In this document: positions 36,517 through 46,188 of the stretch, in pieces | Position numbering within the stretch: the stretch's first letter is position 1 | Layout of the letters: every line of letters starts with the position of its first letter | Origin: Stutzerimonas stutzeri | GTDB lineage: Bacteria > Pseudomonadota > Gammaproteobacteria > Pseudomonadales > Pseudomonadaceae | Length of the DNA: 64,000 bases | Assembly (NCBI RefSeq): GCF_000935215.1 | Contig: NZ_JXXD01000231.1 | Span: 18,381-82,380 of the forward strand | Direction: 5' to 3' | Notes under the pieces: generated by a model | Told to the model about the DNA's origin: nothing | Seen by the model: only the letters and a program-made list of their open reading frames with translations | The model's database searches: none | Program-made: the position numbers and the translations under genes

Positions 36517-39437
36517 GACTGAGCTACCGTGTCAGCCTTCGCGGTCGCCACCTGCAAGCTATCACTGAATTGCTCGACGTCTACCTCGGACTTCTCGTCT
36601 CTCTCGCTTCGCTGCGGAGCCTGCACCGGCTTGACGTCTTCGTGATGATCGAAGTGCTGCCAGTCCGCCTGGGTCACATAGATACGATTGTCGGCGTTGA
36701 TACACTCACTGATATTGATGCAATAGCGCACCGTGGTAGTCGGGTCGACAGATGCAAACACAGGGGTGAAACCAAGGTTCTCGCTGAATGCCAAGATTGT
36801 GCGCTGATTGTTCGGATCAACCGAAGCAATCTCATCCAAGTAGAACGGCAGGAACGGTTCGACCCGAGCACCACGGTCGGTCAGGTGGCGAATCAGAGAG
36901 AAATACAACAACGGTTTGAGCGTCATGGTCGAGCCATTAGAGGCCAGCTCGTCGAGTGTGTTGCAGACAACGACCTTGCCGTTGACCTCTTCCACGGTGA
37001 ATCCGATGTCGAATAGGTCGCCGAGCTCGAGGGTACCGTCACGACCATCTTCAACCAGACGAGACAGCCGATCCATAGCGCGCACCAGCCTCGCCTGGGA
37101 TGCGCCCCCGCCTTGCTGGCCGAACAGGTCGGTCTCGTTTTCGTCAGCCTGGGCGATGTGTGAGGACAGGGTATTGATGGCTTCAAGTATCGGTTCGTTC
37201 CTCTTCAGATCTAACCTGAAGCCACGAAGGTTCGAGACTTTTCGCGCATTGATCCGGCGGTTGAATAGCGAAATCTCGTGTTCCAGCGTCACGTAGTTCT
37301 CGGAAAGATCGCGCAGAGCCCCCGAGAGCTGGGCAATGCCCTCCTGATGGTAGCGCTTGAGCATCTCACGCATCTGCGGCAGCGTTTCCAAACGCTCGCG
37401 TGCATGCTGCACTAGATCGCTCAGATTCGCGTGTCGGGCAAGATCAGGTAGGTCGCCAACGATCGAGTGCTGGTAGCTCTTCATGGTCAGGGCTATGCGG
37501 TCGAGCGCGTTGCTGATCCACTCCAGCCGATTCAGTGCGTCACCGAAGTTGTACTCGGTGAGATCGCGTTCGAAGTCCTCGTTCGGCCCTTCAGCGAAAA
37601 TGAAGGAACTGTTCTGGATCTGGCGGTGTTGCTGCACGACCTTGAGCTGGCGGGCCTGCTCGAGGGCATCGTTGAGCTTCTGCTCGATAACACTGATGGT
37701 CCGGGTGGCCCCCTCGATCCGCTCCTGGTGCCCTTGCAGCCACTCGTCGATCTGGGCGAGACACATCATTACACCCTCGAGCACCTGGCGATCATCGGTC
37801 TCGGTGGCTTCCAAGGTCGCGAGCTCGGTCAGTTCCTGCAGGTAGCCCTGCTGGTTGCTCATCTGCTTTGCCAGCGACTCCAATTCGGTACGCTTGAGTG
37901 TCTGGTTTTGGGCAACCTCGAGTTGCCCCTGAAGCTTAGCCAAGTCCTCTTGGTACATGGCGATTGACTGCTGTAGCTGTGCCGGATCATCGCTATGAAA
38001 ATCCATTGGAAGCAGATCGGTCAGGTCTAACTCGAAACCCTGTAAATTGAGTAGCCCTTCCTTCGACATGAGCTGGGTGCGCACCCAACTGTTAAAACTG
38101 CCCGGGTGGATTTCGGTCAGCGCTGCGGCCTCAAGGCTAAACATGTCGCCGCGAAGCAGCCGCGACAGCTCGGCCTTTTCCGCATCGACAAAGCCTTGGG
38201 TATCCAACAGTCCGTCGCCATTGCGGACCTGCTCCAGTCGCTTGTTGAGCTTGCGAATTTCATTTTCAGTGTGGCGCAGTCTGCTACTGACGGTTGCCAC
38301 ATCGTAGATGTCAGCCTGGCGCAACTGATCGCTGAGCGTGGCGTGCTGGGCTGCCAGTGTGCGAATCGATTTCTCGACCGTCTCGCGGCAGGTCATCGCA
38401 TTGCGCTCACATAACTCGTCGAGGCGGGTCAGCCGGCCGGCCAAGGTGATGCGCTGCTCGACCGCTCGATCGCGTTCTTGCATGCGGCTATTAAGCTGTT
38501 CGTTGAGCTTGGCGCGCTTTTCGATTTCTTCCTTGTGAAGCGCGTTGAGCTCCTCGATGCATAGCGGTGCCCGCTCCACCGCCAGGGTCAGGTTTACCCT
38601 CAGCTCGCGCGCCAACCAGCCGCCTTCTTGCGAAAGTTCGGTGTATTCGTCGTATTCCTTGCCGAGGGCGAGGATGTCCTCACGACGGTACGCAAGTCGC
38701 TCGACTTCCCGCTCGGCAAGACGAAAGCGCTGGAACGCGCGCTCGCGGACCTCGAGGAAATTCAAATTGGCATTGCTCAGCTTTTCACTGAAGACGTTGA
38801 GGATGAGCTCCTTGATCTCGCGGCTCTTGAGTAGCTGCTGAGTGAGCAGGTTGCGATAGATTTGGCGGAACACCTGGTAGCGCCTTTCGTTGGCGTTCGC
38901 CAGAGGCACTATGGTCACATCCCAGTCACCGCCTTTGACCCGCCCGCTCTCTCCGTAGAGCATTTGGCGCATCTGTTCGCGGGTCAGGTTGCGCACCTCG
39001 ATGCCCCGTTCGTACCAGTGCCGGAACAGCTCCTTATAGGGGCGTATGCGGTTGATCGGGTCAACGAAATCACCCATGTCCAGCTCACCTTTAGCCACGA
39101 ACAGTTCATATTCGTTGCCAGCGGTAGGACCCTTGCCGTGAGCACCAACGATGAACACGCCGTCGGGGGTCAGCACCTCCATCAGTAAGTAGCTGTGGTC
39201 GCTGGGAAAGAAGAACGCGCGGCTGGTGTTGGCCTGGTGGGCGCCGAAGTGCATGTGTGCAAGGTGGGTGAAGAAGATAAACTGCATGCTTTGCAGCGCC
39301 TGGGTCTTACCCAAGTTGTTGTGTCCGCAGATGCTCAGCGGCCCGTCCATGGGAAAGACCGACATGATGTGGTTGCCGGAGTTGACCATGGCGTAATGGC
39401 GCACGCCCCAGCGGGTCTTAAGTGCTTTGCTGCGCAT
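36513..39437 (-). CDS. jetC: Wadjet SMC-like ATPase JetC (MksB/MukB-like)
   Basis: A 974-residue SMC-family motor. The N-terminal Walker A is GHNNLGKT (residues 38-45), in a setting like MukB/MksB (SICGHNNLGKTQALQSMQF). Long coiled coils run through the centre. The C-terminal head has a MukB-type signature region (NGSTMTLKPLLYFSLI) and Walker B FYLDEIASVD. It extrudes loops on DNA and, with JetA and JetB, identifies small circular DNA for cleavage by JetD. It starts 2 bp after jetB. The length suits MksB-like Wadjet proteins. Confidence 0.87.
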   Translation of the reverse strand: MRSKALKTRWGVRHYAMVNSGNHIMSVFPMDGPLSICGHNNLGKTQALQSMQFIFFTHLAHMHFGAHQANTSRAFFFPSDHSYLLMEVLTPDGVFIVGAHGKGPTAGNEYELFVAKGELDMGDFVDPINRIRPYKELFRHWYERGIEVRNLTREQMRQMLYGESGRVKGGDWDVTIVPLANANERRYQVFRQIYRNLLTQQLLKSREIKELILNVFSEKLSNANLNFLEVRERAFQRFRLAEREVERLAYRREDILALGKEYDEYTELSQEGGWLARELRVNLTLAVERAPLCIEELNALHKEEIEKRAKLNEQLNSRMQERDRAVEQRITLAGRLTRLDELCERNAMTCRETVEKSIRTLAAQHATLSDQLRQADIYDVATVSSRLRHTENEIRKLNKRLEQVRNGDGLLDTQGFVDAEKAELSRLLRGDMFSLEAAALTEIHPGSFNSWVRTQLMSKEGLLNLQGFELDLTDLLPMDFHSDDPAQLQQSIAMYQEDLAKLQGQLEVAQNQTLKRTELESLAKQMSNQQGYLQELTELATLEATETDDRQVLEGVMMCLAQIDEWLQGHQERIEGATRTISVIEQKLNDALEQARQLKVVQQHRQIQNSSFIFAEGPNEDFERDLTEYNFGDALNRLEWISNALDRIALTMKSYQHSIVGDLPDLARHANLSDLVQHARERLETLPQMREMLKRYHQEGIAQLSGALRDLSENYVTLEHEISLFNRRINARKVSNLRGFRLDLKRNEPILEAINTLSSHIAQADENETDLFGQQGGGASQARLVRAMDRLSRLVEDGRDGTLELGDLFDIGFTVEEVNGKVVVCNTLDELASNGSTMTLKPLLYFSLIRHLTDRGARVEPFLPFYLDEIASVDPNNQRTILAFSENLGFTPVFASVDPTTTVRYCINISECINADNRIYVTQADWQHFDHHEDVKPVQAPQRSERDEKSEVDVEQFSDSLQVATAKADTVAQS

Positions 39438-39439
39438 CG

Positions 39440-40189
39440 TTACTCCGGGGTCTCGTCGTCTTCGTCGGGCTGGGTATTCAGAAAGTCGTCTGCCAGCTCG
39501 TTCACCGAGCGGTCACTGTAGGAATAGTCTTCCCCGCGCTCTTGGGCCTCAAGCTGTTGCTGATGCTGTTCAGCCAGGTTCCGGCAGATGTCGAGGTAGA
39601 AGTAGGCCGGCAGGCCCAAGGTGTAGGCGACCTTGTCTTGGGAGAGACGGCGTTCATTCATCACCCCGACGTCGACCAGCCGGCGAATGCCGTTGTCGAT
39701 GAATGACTCCACACTGCCCAGTCCGAGACGGGTGAGCCGGTCGTGGCACTGGCTGAACATCGCTCCCAGGTCGTCGATGAGGATGGGTTCTTCATGGGTG
39801 ATCATCGATTCAATCGGCAATCCCTTGTCGCACAGGTGCTCGATCAGGGAGAAGATCGCCGCTGCTGCCATGCGCTCGCGCTGGGGCAGTTGGGCCTGGC
39901 TCATCTCGCGCGGCTGCAGATAGTAAAACCCTGTGGTGTGATGTCGCAGCTCATGCCCCATCATGCGCAACAACACCTCGTAGGTGTCCTGAAAGCGCGA
40001 CAGCTCGCGATATTCCTTAATTCGGTCGGTGCTGCTGATAAAGCGCCCCGCCTCGAGCGCTTCGACAATCCGGGAGAACAGGCGGAGCTCTCGCTCGAGG
40101 CGCTGGGCATAGTGTCTGGCATCGCGCACTCGATCTTCGAGCGACAGCTCGAGATCCTCGGCAGACTCGTCCTGAGGCAGATCATCCAT
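39440..40189 (-). CDS. jetB: Wadjet kite subunit JetB (MksE/MukE-like)
   Basis: A 249-residue acidic protein with winged-helix content, matching the MukE/MksE (kite) position in SMC operons. The start is ATG 40189, which overlaps the jetA stop as ATGGATGA; a longer in-frame start at 40270 would lie well inside jetA. Direct motifs are few, as usual for the family. The call leans on gene order and acidic composition (the C-terminus ends in DEDDETPE). Confidence 0.78.
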   Translation of the reverse strand: MDDLPQDESAEDLELSLEDRVRDARHYAQRLERELRLFSRIVEALEAGRFISSTDRIKEYRELSRFQDTYEVLLRMMGHELRHHTTGFYYLQPREMSQAQLPQRERMAAAAIFSLIEHLCDKGLPIESMITHEEPILIDDLGAMFSQCHDRLTRLGLGSVESFIDNGIRRLVDVGVMNERRLSQDKVAYTLGLPAYFYLDICRNLAEQHQQQLEAQERGEDYSYSDRSVNELADDFLNTQPDEDDETPE

Positions 40190-41507
40190 CGGAGGGTTCT
40201 CGGATAGGCAAGGGTTCGTAATGGCTGTAGAAGGCGATCGGGGCCAATCGCCGCGGGGCCGGTTCGGCATTGTATGAGCGCCGGTTCATGCGGATTTCGA
40301 GTTCCTCGAATCGGTAGTGCTGCATGTCGTCGTGGCGTTGGATGAAAGGCGCAGTCTTATCTTCCATCGTCAAGCGGGTCAGCACGCGCAACACCGAGTC
40401 AGGCCGGGCCTTGGGGTACTGAGCCATCAGCTTCGCGACGACATCCTCGACAGGCTGCTGACTCTTCAGCCACACGAGCATCTGCGGGGACATCTCCCGC
40501 CGCTCGCGGGCTTCGAGCGCTGCGGCCGAGGGGACGCGCACGAGGATCGCGTCGGGGGCAATCGACTGTAGCTCCTTGAGCTGCGCCCACCAGGCCTGCA
40601 GCGAATCCTGGTCAGGCTTATGGACGCGTCGCTTGCGCGGCGGCAGGGCCAGAGTGTCGCTGCGCGCCAATTGGCTGCTGTGGTGGCCAAGGTCCTGAAG
40701 GCCCAGCGCCGCTCCCTGGGCAATGCGCGCATTAATTTGCGCCTGGCGCACCAGCGGCGCCAGATGGCTCGCCATGTTCTCGATCGAATGATTGAGGCTC
40801 TCGCGAAAATCGAGCATGCGAAACAGGATGCTGTCGATTTCGTAGCGGGCATCATCCATGCTCAGCAGGTGAAGCGCCGGGTCCTGCTGCCACTCCTGCA
40901 GAGTGCGCTTGATGCGCATGAGCGAAAGATCGAACGGCCCACCCATGCTCTTCATCTGCAGTGCCGGCGTTACGTACTCGTCCCAGGCCTTGATCACCTG
41001 TTCATAACGCTCGGCCAGCGGCTGGCTCTGATCCGAGCGCTTGGCCTTGTCCACCAGCGCGTAGATAGCACGCGTATTAGCTTCGACCATGCGACGCAAC
41101 GTCTGAAAGCGCGACTGCATCTCCTGGGACTTGGCGAAAAAACCCGTGCGCCGACCGCTGAGCATGGCCGCAGCCAGCTCTTCAAGGTGCCCCTCGAGCC
41201 TGTTGGCGTTAGCGCTGATCTCCTCGATCAAGCCCAGACTCTGCTCATCAAGCAAAAACTGCACAAAGGGCACGATTTGCAGGTTCAGCGAATAGCCCTG
41301 CCCACCGCGGGAGAACTCCGAAAGGATGCCGATATCGACCATGCGCTTGACTGCAACCTGCTCAGGCTGGTCGGTACCGATAGTGAACGGGCGTACGATA
41401 TGCAGCAGTTCGCGCTCAGTCAGGGTGCGGGTTTCGTACCGAGACCAGATGGTACTTATGATGTCCCAGCAGTCACCAAGAGCGCGAATGAAAGACCGTG
41501 GTTTCAT
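40182..41507 (-). CDS. jetA: Wadjet kleisin subunit JetA (MksF/MukF-like)
   Basis: A 441-residue protein in the kleisin position of a MukFEB/MksFEB-type operon. The N-terminal part is winged-helix-like (LTERELLHIVRPFTI, with VAVKRMVDIGILSE). A long helical middle (about residues 95-260) is followed by a C-terminal part with a conserved Arg/Glu-rich domain. It would link the JetC heads and bind JetB. It is the first gene of the jet operon. Only 85 bp separate it from the upstream MBL gene on the same strand, and I found no strong promoter in that gap. Confidence 0.78.
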   Translation of the reverse strand: MKPRSFIRALGDCWDIISTIWSRYETRTLTERELLHIVRPFTIGTDQPEQVAVKRMVDIGILSEFSRGGQGYSLNLQIVPFVQFLLDEQSLGLIEEISANANRLEGHLEELAAAMLSGRRTGFFAKSQEMQSRFQTLRRMVEANTRAIYALVDKAKRSDQSQPLAERYEQVIKAWDEYVTPALQMKSMGGPFDLSLMRIKRTLQEWQQDPALHLLSMDDARYEIDSILFRMLDFRESLNHSIENMASHLAPLVRQAQINARIAQGAALGLQDLGHHSSQLARSDTLALPPRKRRVHKPDQDSLQAWWAQLKELQSIAPDAILVRVPSAAALEARERREMSPQMLVWLKSQQPVEDVVAKLMAQYPKARPDSVLRVLTRLTMEDKTAPFIQRHDDMQHYRFEELEIRMNRRSYNAEPAPRRLAPIAFYSHYEPLPIREPSDG

Positions 41508-41592
41508 TGAGCCTCGGACCTACTACTGATAAATGGGCCATAGACTGCCCATGCCCTGGAGCCTGAAAAGCAGGGCCGCGCCTCTACTAGAC

Positions 41593-42663
41593 TCAACTTT
41601 CTTGCTCTTCGGGATACGCTGCTTGGGGAATTGATACCCATCCATCACGGGTAATGCCTGCCCCGATGCGTATGTTCTGGCTTTCGGTTGCTGCCCAATG
41701 CCCACCCCGGTGCAGTACAGCGCGAATCACCGACTTCCGTGGATGATCCTCATCCGCCTTGGCAGAGCTGCATATGGCATTCCAGGTATGTTTGTCTGGC
41801 ATGCTGTCCAACCTTGGGCCAACCAACTGATCCAGAATCTCAGTCGAAACATTGTGTCGCCCGCCATGATGCGGCACCTGGAAATACCGAATGCCGGGCA
41901 ACGTAAGTCCTGCAAAAGGTGCGTAGTCAATCACCTCTTGCAGCGCCTCACGCCCGGCGTCGCCAGTAAGCATGACGCGATGACCATTCAGGACAGCTGA
42001 CTGCACTACACTCATTTCGTTTTCACGACTAGTTGGCGCAGACGGAAAATACTCGTCGCCCCACAAGGATTTGATGTAGGAAGTCGCAGCCTTAACTGCC
42101 CGAAAAATGCTGCTCAGAGCACTATCCATGGCACCTTCTTCAACAGCTTCAGGTGTCTTCGTGGAATCCACGATTAAGTCCATGTAGCGACCTAGCGTCG
42201 GTGCCATCACCGTGAAGGGGCCGATGCTCTGCCCCTGAAGCGGAGCATGAATCGGGATTCCCTTCTCAAGCGCAATGTCCTCAAGAGCTGCAGTGGCATC
42301 GTAGACAGAACGTAATTTCCGCCTCAGCGCTTCCACTGATTCATAGGTCTCGAATCGATCTATCAACTGCTCTGCATATATCCACGGCCTATTGATCCAG
42401 AGATTCTTGACCGTACATTGCTCCAAGACTTTTCGAAGCCCATTGGCGTGATCACGATCCGGATGCGTGAGGATCACGTGATCGATAACCGTTGTGCCAT
42501 AGTAGGTTTTCAGGTGCTCAACGATCTGATCACCGGTATCCAGATACCCACCGTCAACCACGTGTATGCCTTCGGTGCCATTTACCGAGTAGCGCAGCGT
42601 GATTGCATCCCCGCTCTTCGCTGTTTCGACGCCAAGAAAATCGATCTCAAAGTAGTCAGCCAT
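41593..42663 (-). CDS. MBL-fold hydrolase, ComEC-like (second of the cluster)
   Basis: A 356-residue metallo-beta-lactamase-fold protein from ATG 42663, preceded by GAGGG. Metal-binding motifs are complete: HPDRDH (residues 67-72), the later MLTGDAG aspartate and the VPHHGG histidines. The pattern (a DGG loop, then HxDxDH, TGDAG and HHGG) is that of the ComEC/Rec2-like soluble branch, which often acts on phosphodiesters. It lacks a signal peptide or membrane segment, so it should be cytoplasmic. It follows the E2-E1-JAB gene by 45 bp and precedes jetA by 85 bp. The substrate is unknown; a nuclease, cyclic-nucleotide or conjugate-processing role is possible. Confidence 0.8.
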   Translation of the reverse strand: MADYFEIDFLGVETAKSGDAITLRYSVNGTEGIHVVDGGYLDTGDQIVEHLKTYYGTTVIDHVILTHPDRDHANGLRKVLEQCTVKNLWINRPWIYAEQLIDRFETYESVEALRRKLRSVYDATAALEDIALEKGIPIHAPLQGQSIGPFTVMAPTLGRYMDLIVDSTKTPEAVEEGAMDSALSSIFRAVKAATSYIKSLWGDEYFPSAPTSRENEMSVVQSAVLNGHRVMLTGDAGREALQEVIDYAPFAGLTLPGIRYFQVPHHGGRHNVSTEILDQLVGPRLDSMPDKHTWNAICSSAKADEDHPRKSVIRAVLHRGGHWAATESQNIRIGAGITRDGWVSIPQAAYPEEQES

Positions 42664-42708
42664 ACATCCCTCTTGCCTAATACCAACGAAGTGCCGGTGG
42701 TTCTCCAC

Positions 42709-44958
42709 CTACCAGCGATCCACCGCACATGTGAGCCCTGTCGGAGTCCATACCAACGACACAGCAGGAAGACCACCAGCATCCTCAGCGATGCCGCGCA
42801 ACGTATGTCGGTCTATACCCGAATGAGCGCCGCCTTTCGGGTGGCTGTGCCAAGTGCCGATAAAGGCGAGATATCCCAAAGAGGCCGAATTTGCAGTACG
42901 CAAATCTTGAACAAGCCCATCGGTGCCCAAAACGAAGCGTGCGGCCGCTCGAACGCTGTCTGGCGGTGCGTCAACAAGCCCCGCAATGATGATGGTTCGA
43001 TTTTCAAACGAGATGCGGCCGACTATGGCACCGCCTGTTTCCAACGCACCCCAGCGCAGCGCATCAGCATGGATCGCTTGCGCGACCGGGTGCAGAATCC
43101 GAATGCTCCAACCACCATCGTCCGCCACATCGAGCACAGTGGTAGGACCAAGGCTGGTGCGAGTCCATGCTATGCCGAGGCCTTCAGCATCCGAGATCCC
43201 AGCGCAAAGAGTCGCTTCCTTCGGAAGCCCGTCAATGAGCCAGCGTTCCAGTTGCAGCCCAGCCAGTGAAGCAGACCGCGAAACGACGGCATCAGACATT
43301 GGCATGGTCAGTGAGCGGCAGTTGTCGCCCACAAAAATACGCGTCGGCTCAGAAGTATCACCGGCAATCGATGCACGCAGTTCCGGCACAAATCGGCAGC
43401 ACTCGAACAAGAATGCCGTGAGGTCATCAACCCGACCGGCGCGGCGAAGTCCTTCGAGCAAAACTGCAACACAGCGGCCCCGACCGTACATCGCGATCCG
43501 TACGAGCCGCGCAGGTGATTGATCCAGCGCTGTCGACTGTGTTTCTGCGGCTAGCACCTTAAGTGAAGCTGTTGCGTCCACGATAAGCGCTGCATCCTGC
43601 GGAACAGTTGTCGAGAACTGTACTGGATCGACTAGGAGGCTCACTGCGTCGGCGTCGAACGCGCGCGATTGAAGATGAGACAGCTCCTCAAAGGCCGTCT
43701 TCATCAGAGCAGCCTTTCGAGGTGGGACCAGCACTGATGCCCGCTCAATGAGGGCATGCCGTGCTGCGTTGTGAGGCGACATGGATTCGTTGTCGACGAA
43801 AGCCATTGAACCGAAACCGGCTCGCCCCAGATGCATCGCGATTTTCGACCCTACACTTCCGCAGCCGAGCATGACCAGCGGCTGAGATATGGTCGCCGCT
43901 GGAATGCCGGACGTCCTTGCCAACAGTTCGGGGGACAATGCATGCGCATGAAAGGCTGGGTGAACCGTGGCGCTTCGCTCTAGGAGCGATTGAGCGTTGA
44001 GCTCATAGCGCACCACATAGGGCAGTACCTCAATACTTCGCCCTGGTGAGCCCACAAGCGATGCAGGCCTTTGCACAGTCAGAATCACAACCGCGTACAA
44101 ACCATGCACCCAGCCGCGCGAGTCCTGTTGCACATCCAGGATCGAGTGTCCGTAAAAACCATCCAGACTTCTGGCCAAAGCGTCGCGATCAATGCCGAGC
44201 TCCGCAGCTCGATCAAGCAACGTCGCGAGATCGAAAACCGTCTCCGGTTGATAACGGTCGATCACATGAAGGCCGTCGGTTATTGGAGCGCGTGCGATGA
44301 AGGCCGCGGTATGGCCGTTTCCCCATTTACCCAGCTTGTCGTTGTGAGCGTCCTGGCAGAACACAGGATCGACTTGGGCGGTCAGTTCGGTATTGATGAT
44401 GGCGTATAGGCCATCATCAATCGTCACATAGCTAACGGGTACTATCAAAATCGAGCCGTCAGCGGGAGCAGCGGACGCGACCTTCTCGGCGCTGAATGCA
44501 ATGGTCGAAGGACAACTGTCTCGACGCGTCGGCTCCCACCCCTGCTCAAGATCCAGCAACGCCCCAGCTGCAGCCTTGTGCAGCCAATCGATTAATTGAT
44601 CGATAATCGCGTCCAGACCAAACCGATGCAGTAGCTCGTCCAATGCCCCCTCGAACAGGCAAGGTGAGACCAACTCGCCTTCGCGATGGGGATTGATGTG
44701 CGGCAAGTTGAGCGGAAAGTCCGTACGCAAGAGAGGCTTGGGCGCGGATAGAGGCCAGTCATTGTCGAAGACCAGAATGCATGTCTCGACCGAACGTACG
44801 CCGGTTTCGGAAACGCCATAGCGCCGAGACCGGCTCGGTAGCTCAACAGAAACATCGACTTCGATCTGCGTTAATTCACAGCTTACCCTTGGCTCCCCAA
44901 CGCGGACCAAGCCTCGATGCCGCTGAAGCTGATGCAGTGCATCCGCAATCCTGTCCAT
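42709..44958 (-). CDS. E2-E1-JAB triple-fusion, ubiquitin-conjugation-like protein
   Basis: A 749-residue protein with three domains. Residues about 1-160 are E2/UEV-like: a proline-rich FPLNLPHINPH region leads to GELVSPC with the candidate catalytic Cys at residue 100. Residues about 345-560 are an E1/ThiF adenylating domain: nucleotide loop LGCGSVGSK, then VDNESMSPHNAARH. The last 120 residues are a JAB/JAMM peptidase: HSHPKGGAHSGID supplies the metal ligands H704, H706 and D716 with S713. Together they could mature, activate and transfer a ubiquitin-like tag or modify a target C-terminus. No ubiquitin-like gene or CD-NTase is seen nearby, unlike CBASS type II or Bil operons. The start ATG 44958 overlaps the upstream stop as TGATG. 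Confidence 0.8.
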   Translation of the reverse strand: MDRIADALHQLQRHRGLVRVGEPRVSCELTQIEVDVSVELPSRSRRYGVSETGVRSVETCILVFDNDWPLSAPKPLLRTDFPLNLPHINPHREGELVSPCLFEGALDELLHRFGLDAIIDQLIDWLHKAAAGALLDLEQGWEPTRRDSCPSTIAFSAEKVASAAPADGSILIVPVSYVTIDDGLYAIINTELTAQVDPVFCQDAHNDKLGKWGNGHTAAFIARAPITDGLHVIDRYQPETVFDLATLLDRAAELGIDRDALARSLDGFYGHSILDVQQDSRGWVHGLYAVVILTVQRPASLVGSPGRSIEVLPYVVRYELNAQSLLERSATVHPAFHAHALSPELLARTSGIPAATISQPLVMLGCGSVGSKIAMHLGRAGFGSMAFVDNESMSPHNAARHALIERASVLVPPRKAALMKTAFEELSHLQSRAFDADAVSLLVDPVQFSTTVPQDAALIVDATASLKVLAAETQSTALDQSPARLVRIAMYGRGRCVAVLLEGLRRAGRVDDLTAFLFECCRFVPELRASIAGDTSEPTRIFVGDNCRSLTMPMSDAVVSRSASLAGLQLERWLIDGLPKEATLCAGISDAEGLGIAWTRTSLGPTTVLDVADDGGWSIRILHPVAQAIHADALRWGALETGGAIVGRISFENRTIIIAGLVDAPPDSVRAAARFVLGTDGLVQDLRTANSASLGYLAFIGTWHSHPKGGAHSGIDRHTLRGIAEDAGGLPAVSLVWTPTGLTCAVDRW

Positions 44959-46151
44959 CACGATGCGCCGTGCGGCATGGGGGTACGCGCAGAGGTGATC
45001 ACGGCTGCAGCCTTCGATCCAGCTTCTTTCTTCGAGGGGGGCTGTACACCCTGAGTAGTGACGGTAAACACGAGAGGTTCAGCAGATTTTTCGCTCGGGT
45101 ATTCGCCCGTGCAGTAAAACTCGCCTTTTGCTTCACCCACGATTGCGGCGTACTCACGCTTTGCACGAATGCAGGGAGGATCACTGTCGTCGTCTGCAAT
45201 GGGCTTACAACTAGCAACGATGACAGCACCGTCACGAGTCTGCGAAAGCGCCTTACGAGCGTCAGGGTCGAGTTTGGCCTTTTCGCGATGGGTAGACCAG
45301 CTGTCTTCGGACAGCGAATGCCAAGAGCAATGATGCGGCGCCTGCATGATGTCGTACTCAAGCACATCGGCTTCAGCCTTGTGGCGCTGCCATTGGCGGT
45401 TCCAGATGAACACTTCAGCATCGCCACCAGTAAGAAACTTCGCGCCATCTGGCGTATTTGCATCAGCGGCCAATGTGATGTTTAGGATCACGCTTGACTG
45501 GTTTTTGATCAGGCTCTGCTCCTCTTCCTCGTTATCCTGGGCACCCAGGGGCGCCAGAAGAAACGCGGAGAAGTACGCAGAACTCTTGCCATTGATCGTC
45601 GAGAAGCTCGTGTCCACTCTCCGCACAATCGGAGTGAGATCGTCAGTTTTTCCTTCGATGTCTTCGCCCATGATCTGAATACGATCACCGCTCCCGGCAG
45701 CGAAATTCTTATCGCGATTAATCTGCACCCGCCTACGCGCCTCCGTGCTGAATGCCTTGGCATCGTCACTCAGGGTGTGCGTCTTGCTGGCGCGTCGAAA
45801 CACGATGGGGGACGACCACATCTCGCGGATCACGATTTTCTTGTCCTTATCGTCCTTTTTGTCATCCGGGTACTTGTCCAGCGGTCCCAGATAGAAATGC
45901 CGCGTCAGACCCCTGCAATGATCGTGATCCGGGTGGCTCAGCAAGAATGCATCGACATAAGGCCTTCCGTTCTCATCCCGCTTCAAACGATCGCGAAGAT
46001 CCTTAGCAACATCGCGTGCCACCCCATCCGGGTCGTCAGCGTCCTGCCGAATGTTTATGTCGATCAGCAGGGTGGTTGCGTCCACATCGCCAAACTTGAT
46101 GAGGGCCATATCCCCGTTGTCTACAGGAAAGAATGTGATGGTTGTAGGCAT
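44958..46151 (-). CDS. MBL-fold hydrolase, first gene of the E2-E1-JAB operon
   Basis: A 397-residue metallo-beta-lactamase-fold protein with intact ligands: HPDHDH (residues 73-78), a FLTGGDAEVF aspartate segment and APHHCSWHS. It differs from the second MBL protein by long charged insertions (KYPDDKKDDKDKK near residue 95; EEEEQ near 210) and a basic Ala/Lys/Ser tail, so the two are not recent duplicates. It is cytoplasmic by composition. It is the promoter-proximal gene of the operon, with a palindromic operator candidate directly upstream. Its activity is unknown; a substrate or effector partner of the conjugation-like enzyme is plausible. Confidence 0.8.
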   Translation of the reverse strand: MPTTITFFPVDNGDMALIKFGDVDATTLLIDINIRQDADDPDGVARDVAKDLRDRLKRDENGRPYVDAFLLSHPDHDHCRGLTRHFYLGPLDKYPDDKKDDKDKKIVIREMWSSPIVFRRASKTHTLSDDAKAFSTEARRRVQINRDKNFAAGSGDRIQIMGEDIEGKTDDLTPIVRRVDTSFSTINGKSSAYFSAFLLAPLGAQDNEEEEQSLIKNQSSVILNITLAADANTPDGAKFLTGGDAEVFIWNRQWQRHKAEADVLEYDIMQAPHHCSWHSLSEDSWSTHREKAKLDPDARKALSQTRDGAVIVASCKPIADDDSDPPCIRAKREYAAIVGEAKGEFYCTGEYPSEKSAEPLVFTVTTQGVQPPSKKEAGSKAAAVITSARTPMPHGAS

Positions 46152-46188
46152 CTGGGGTCTCCAGGTAGACGACCAAAGCAGCAGTCAC

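Noticed and set aside
42709..44958. CBASS type II or Bil system
   Set aside because: E1, E2 and JAB domains are present, but in one fused protein, with MBL partners. No CD-NTase, cyclic-nucleotide effector or ubiquitin-like gene is nearby, so neither named system fits.
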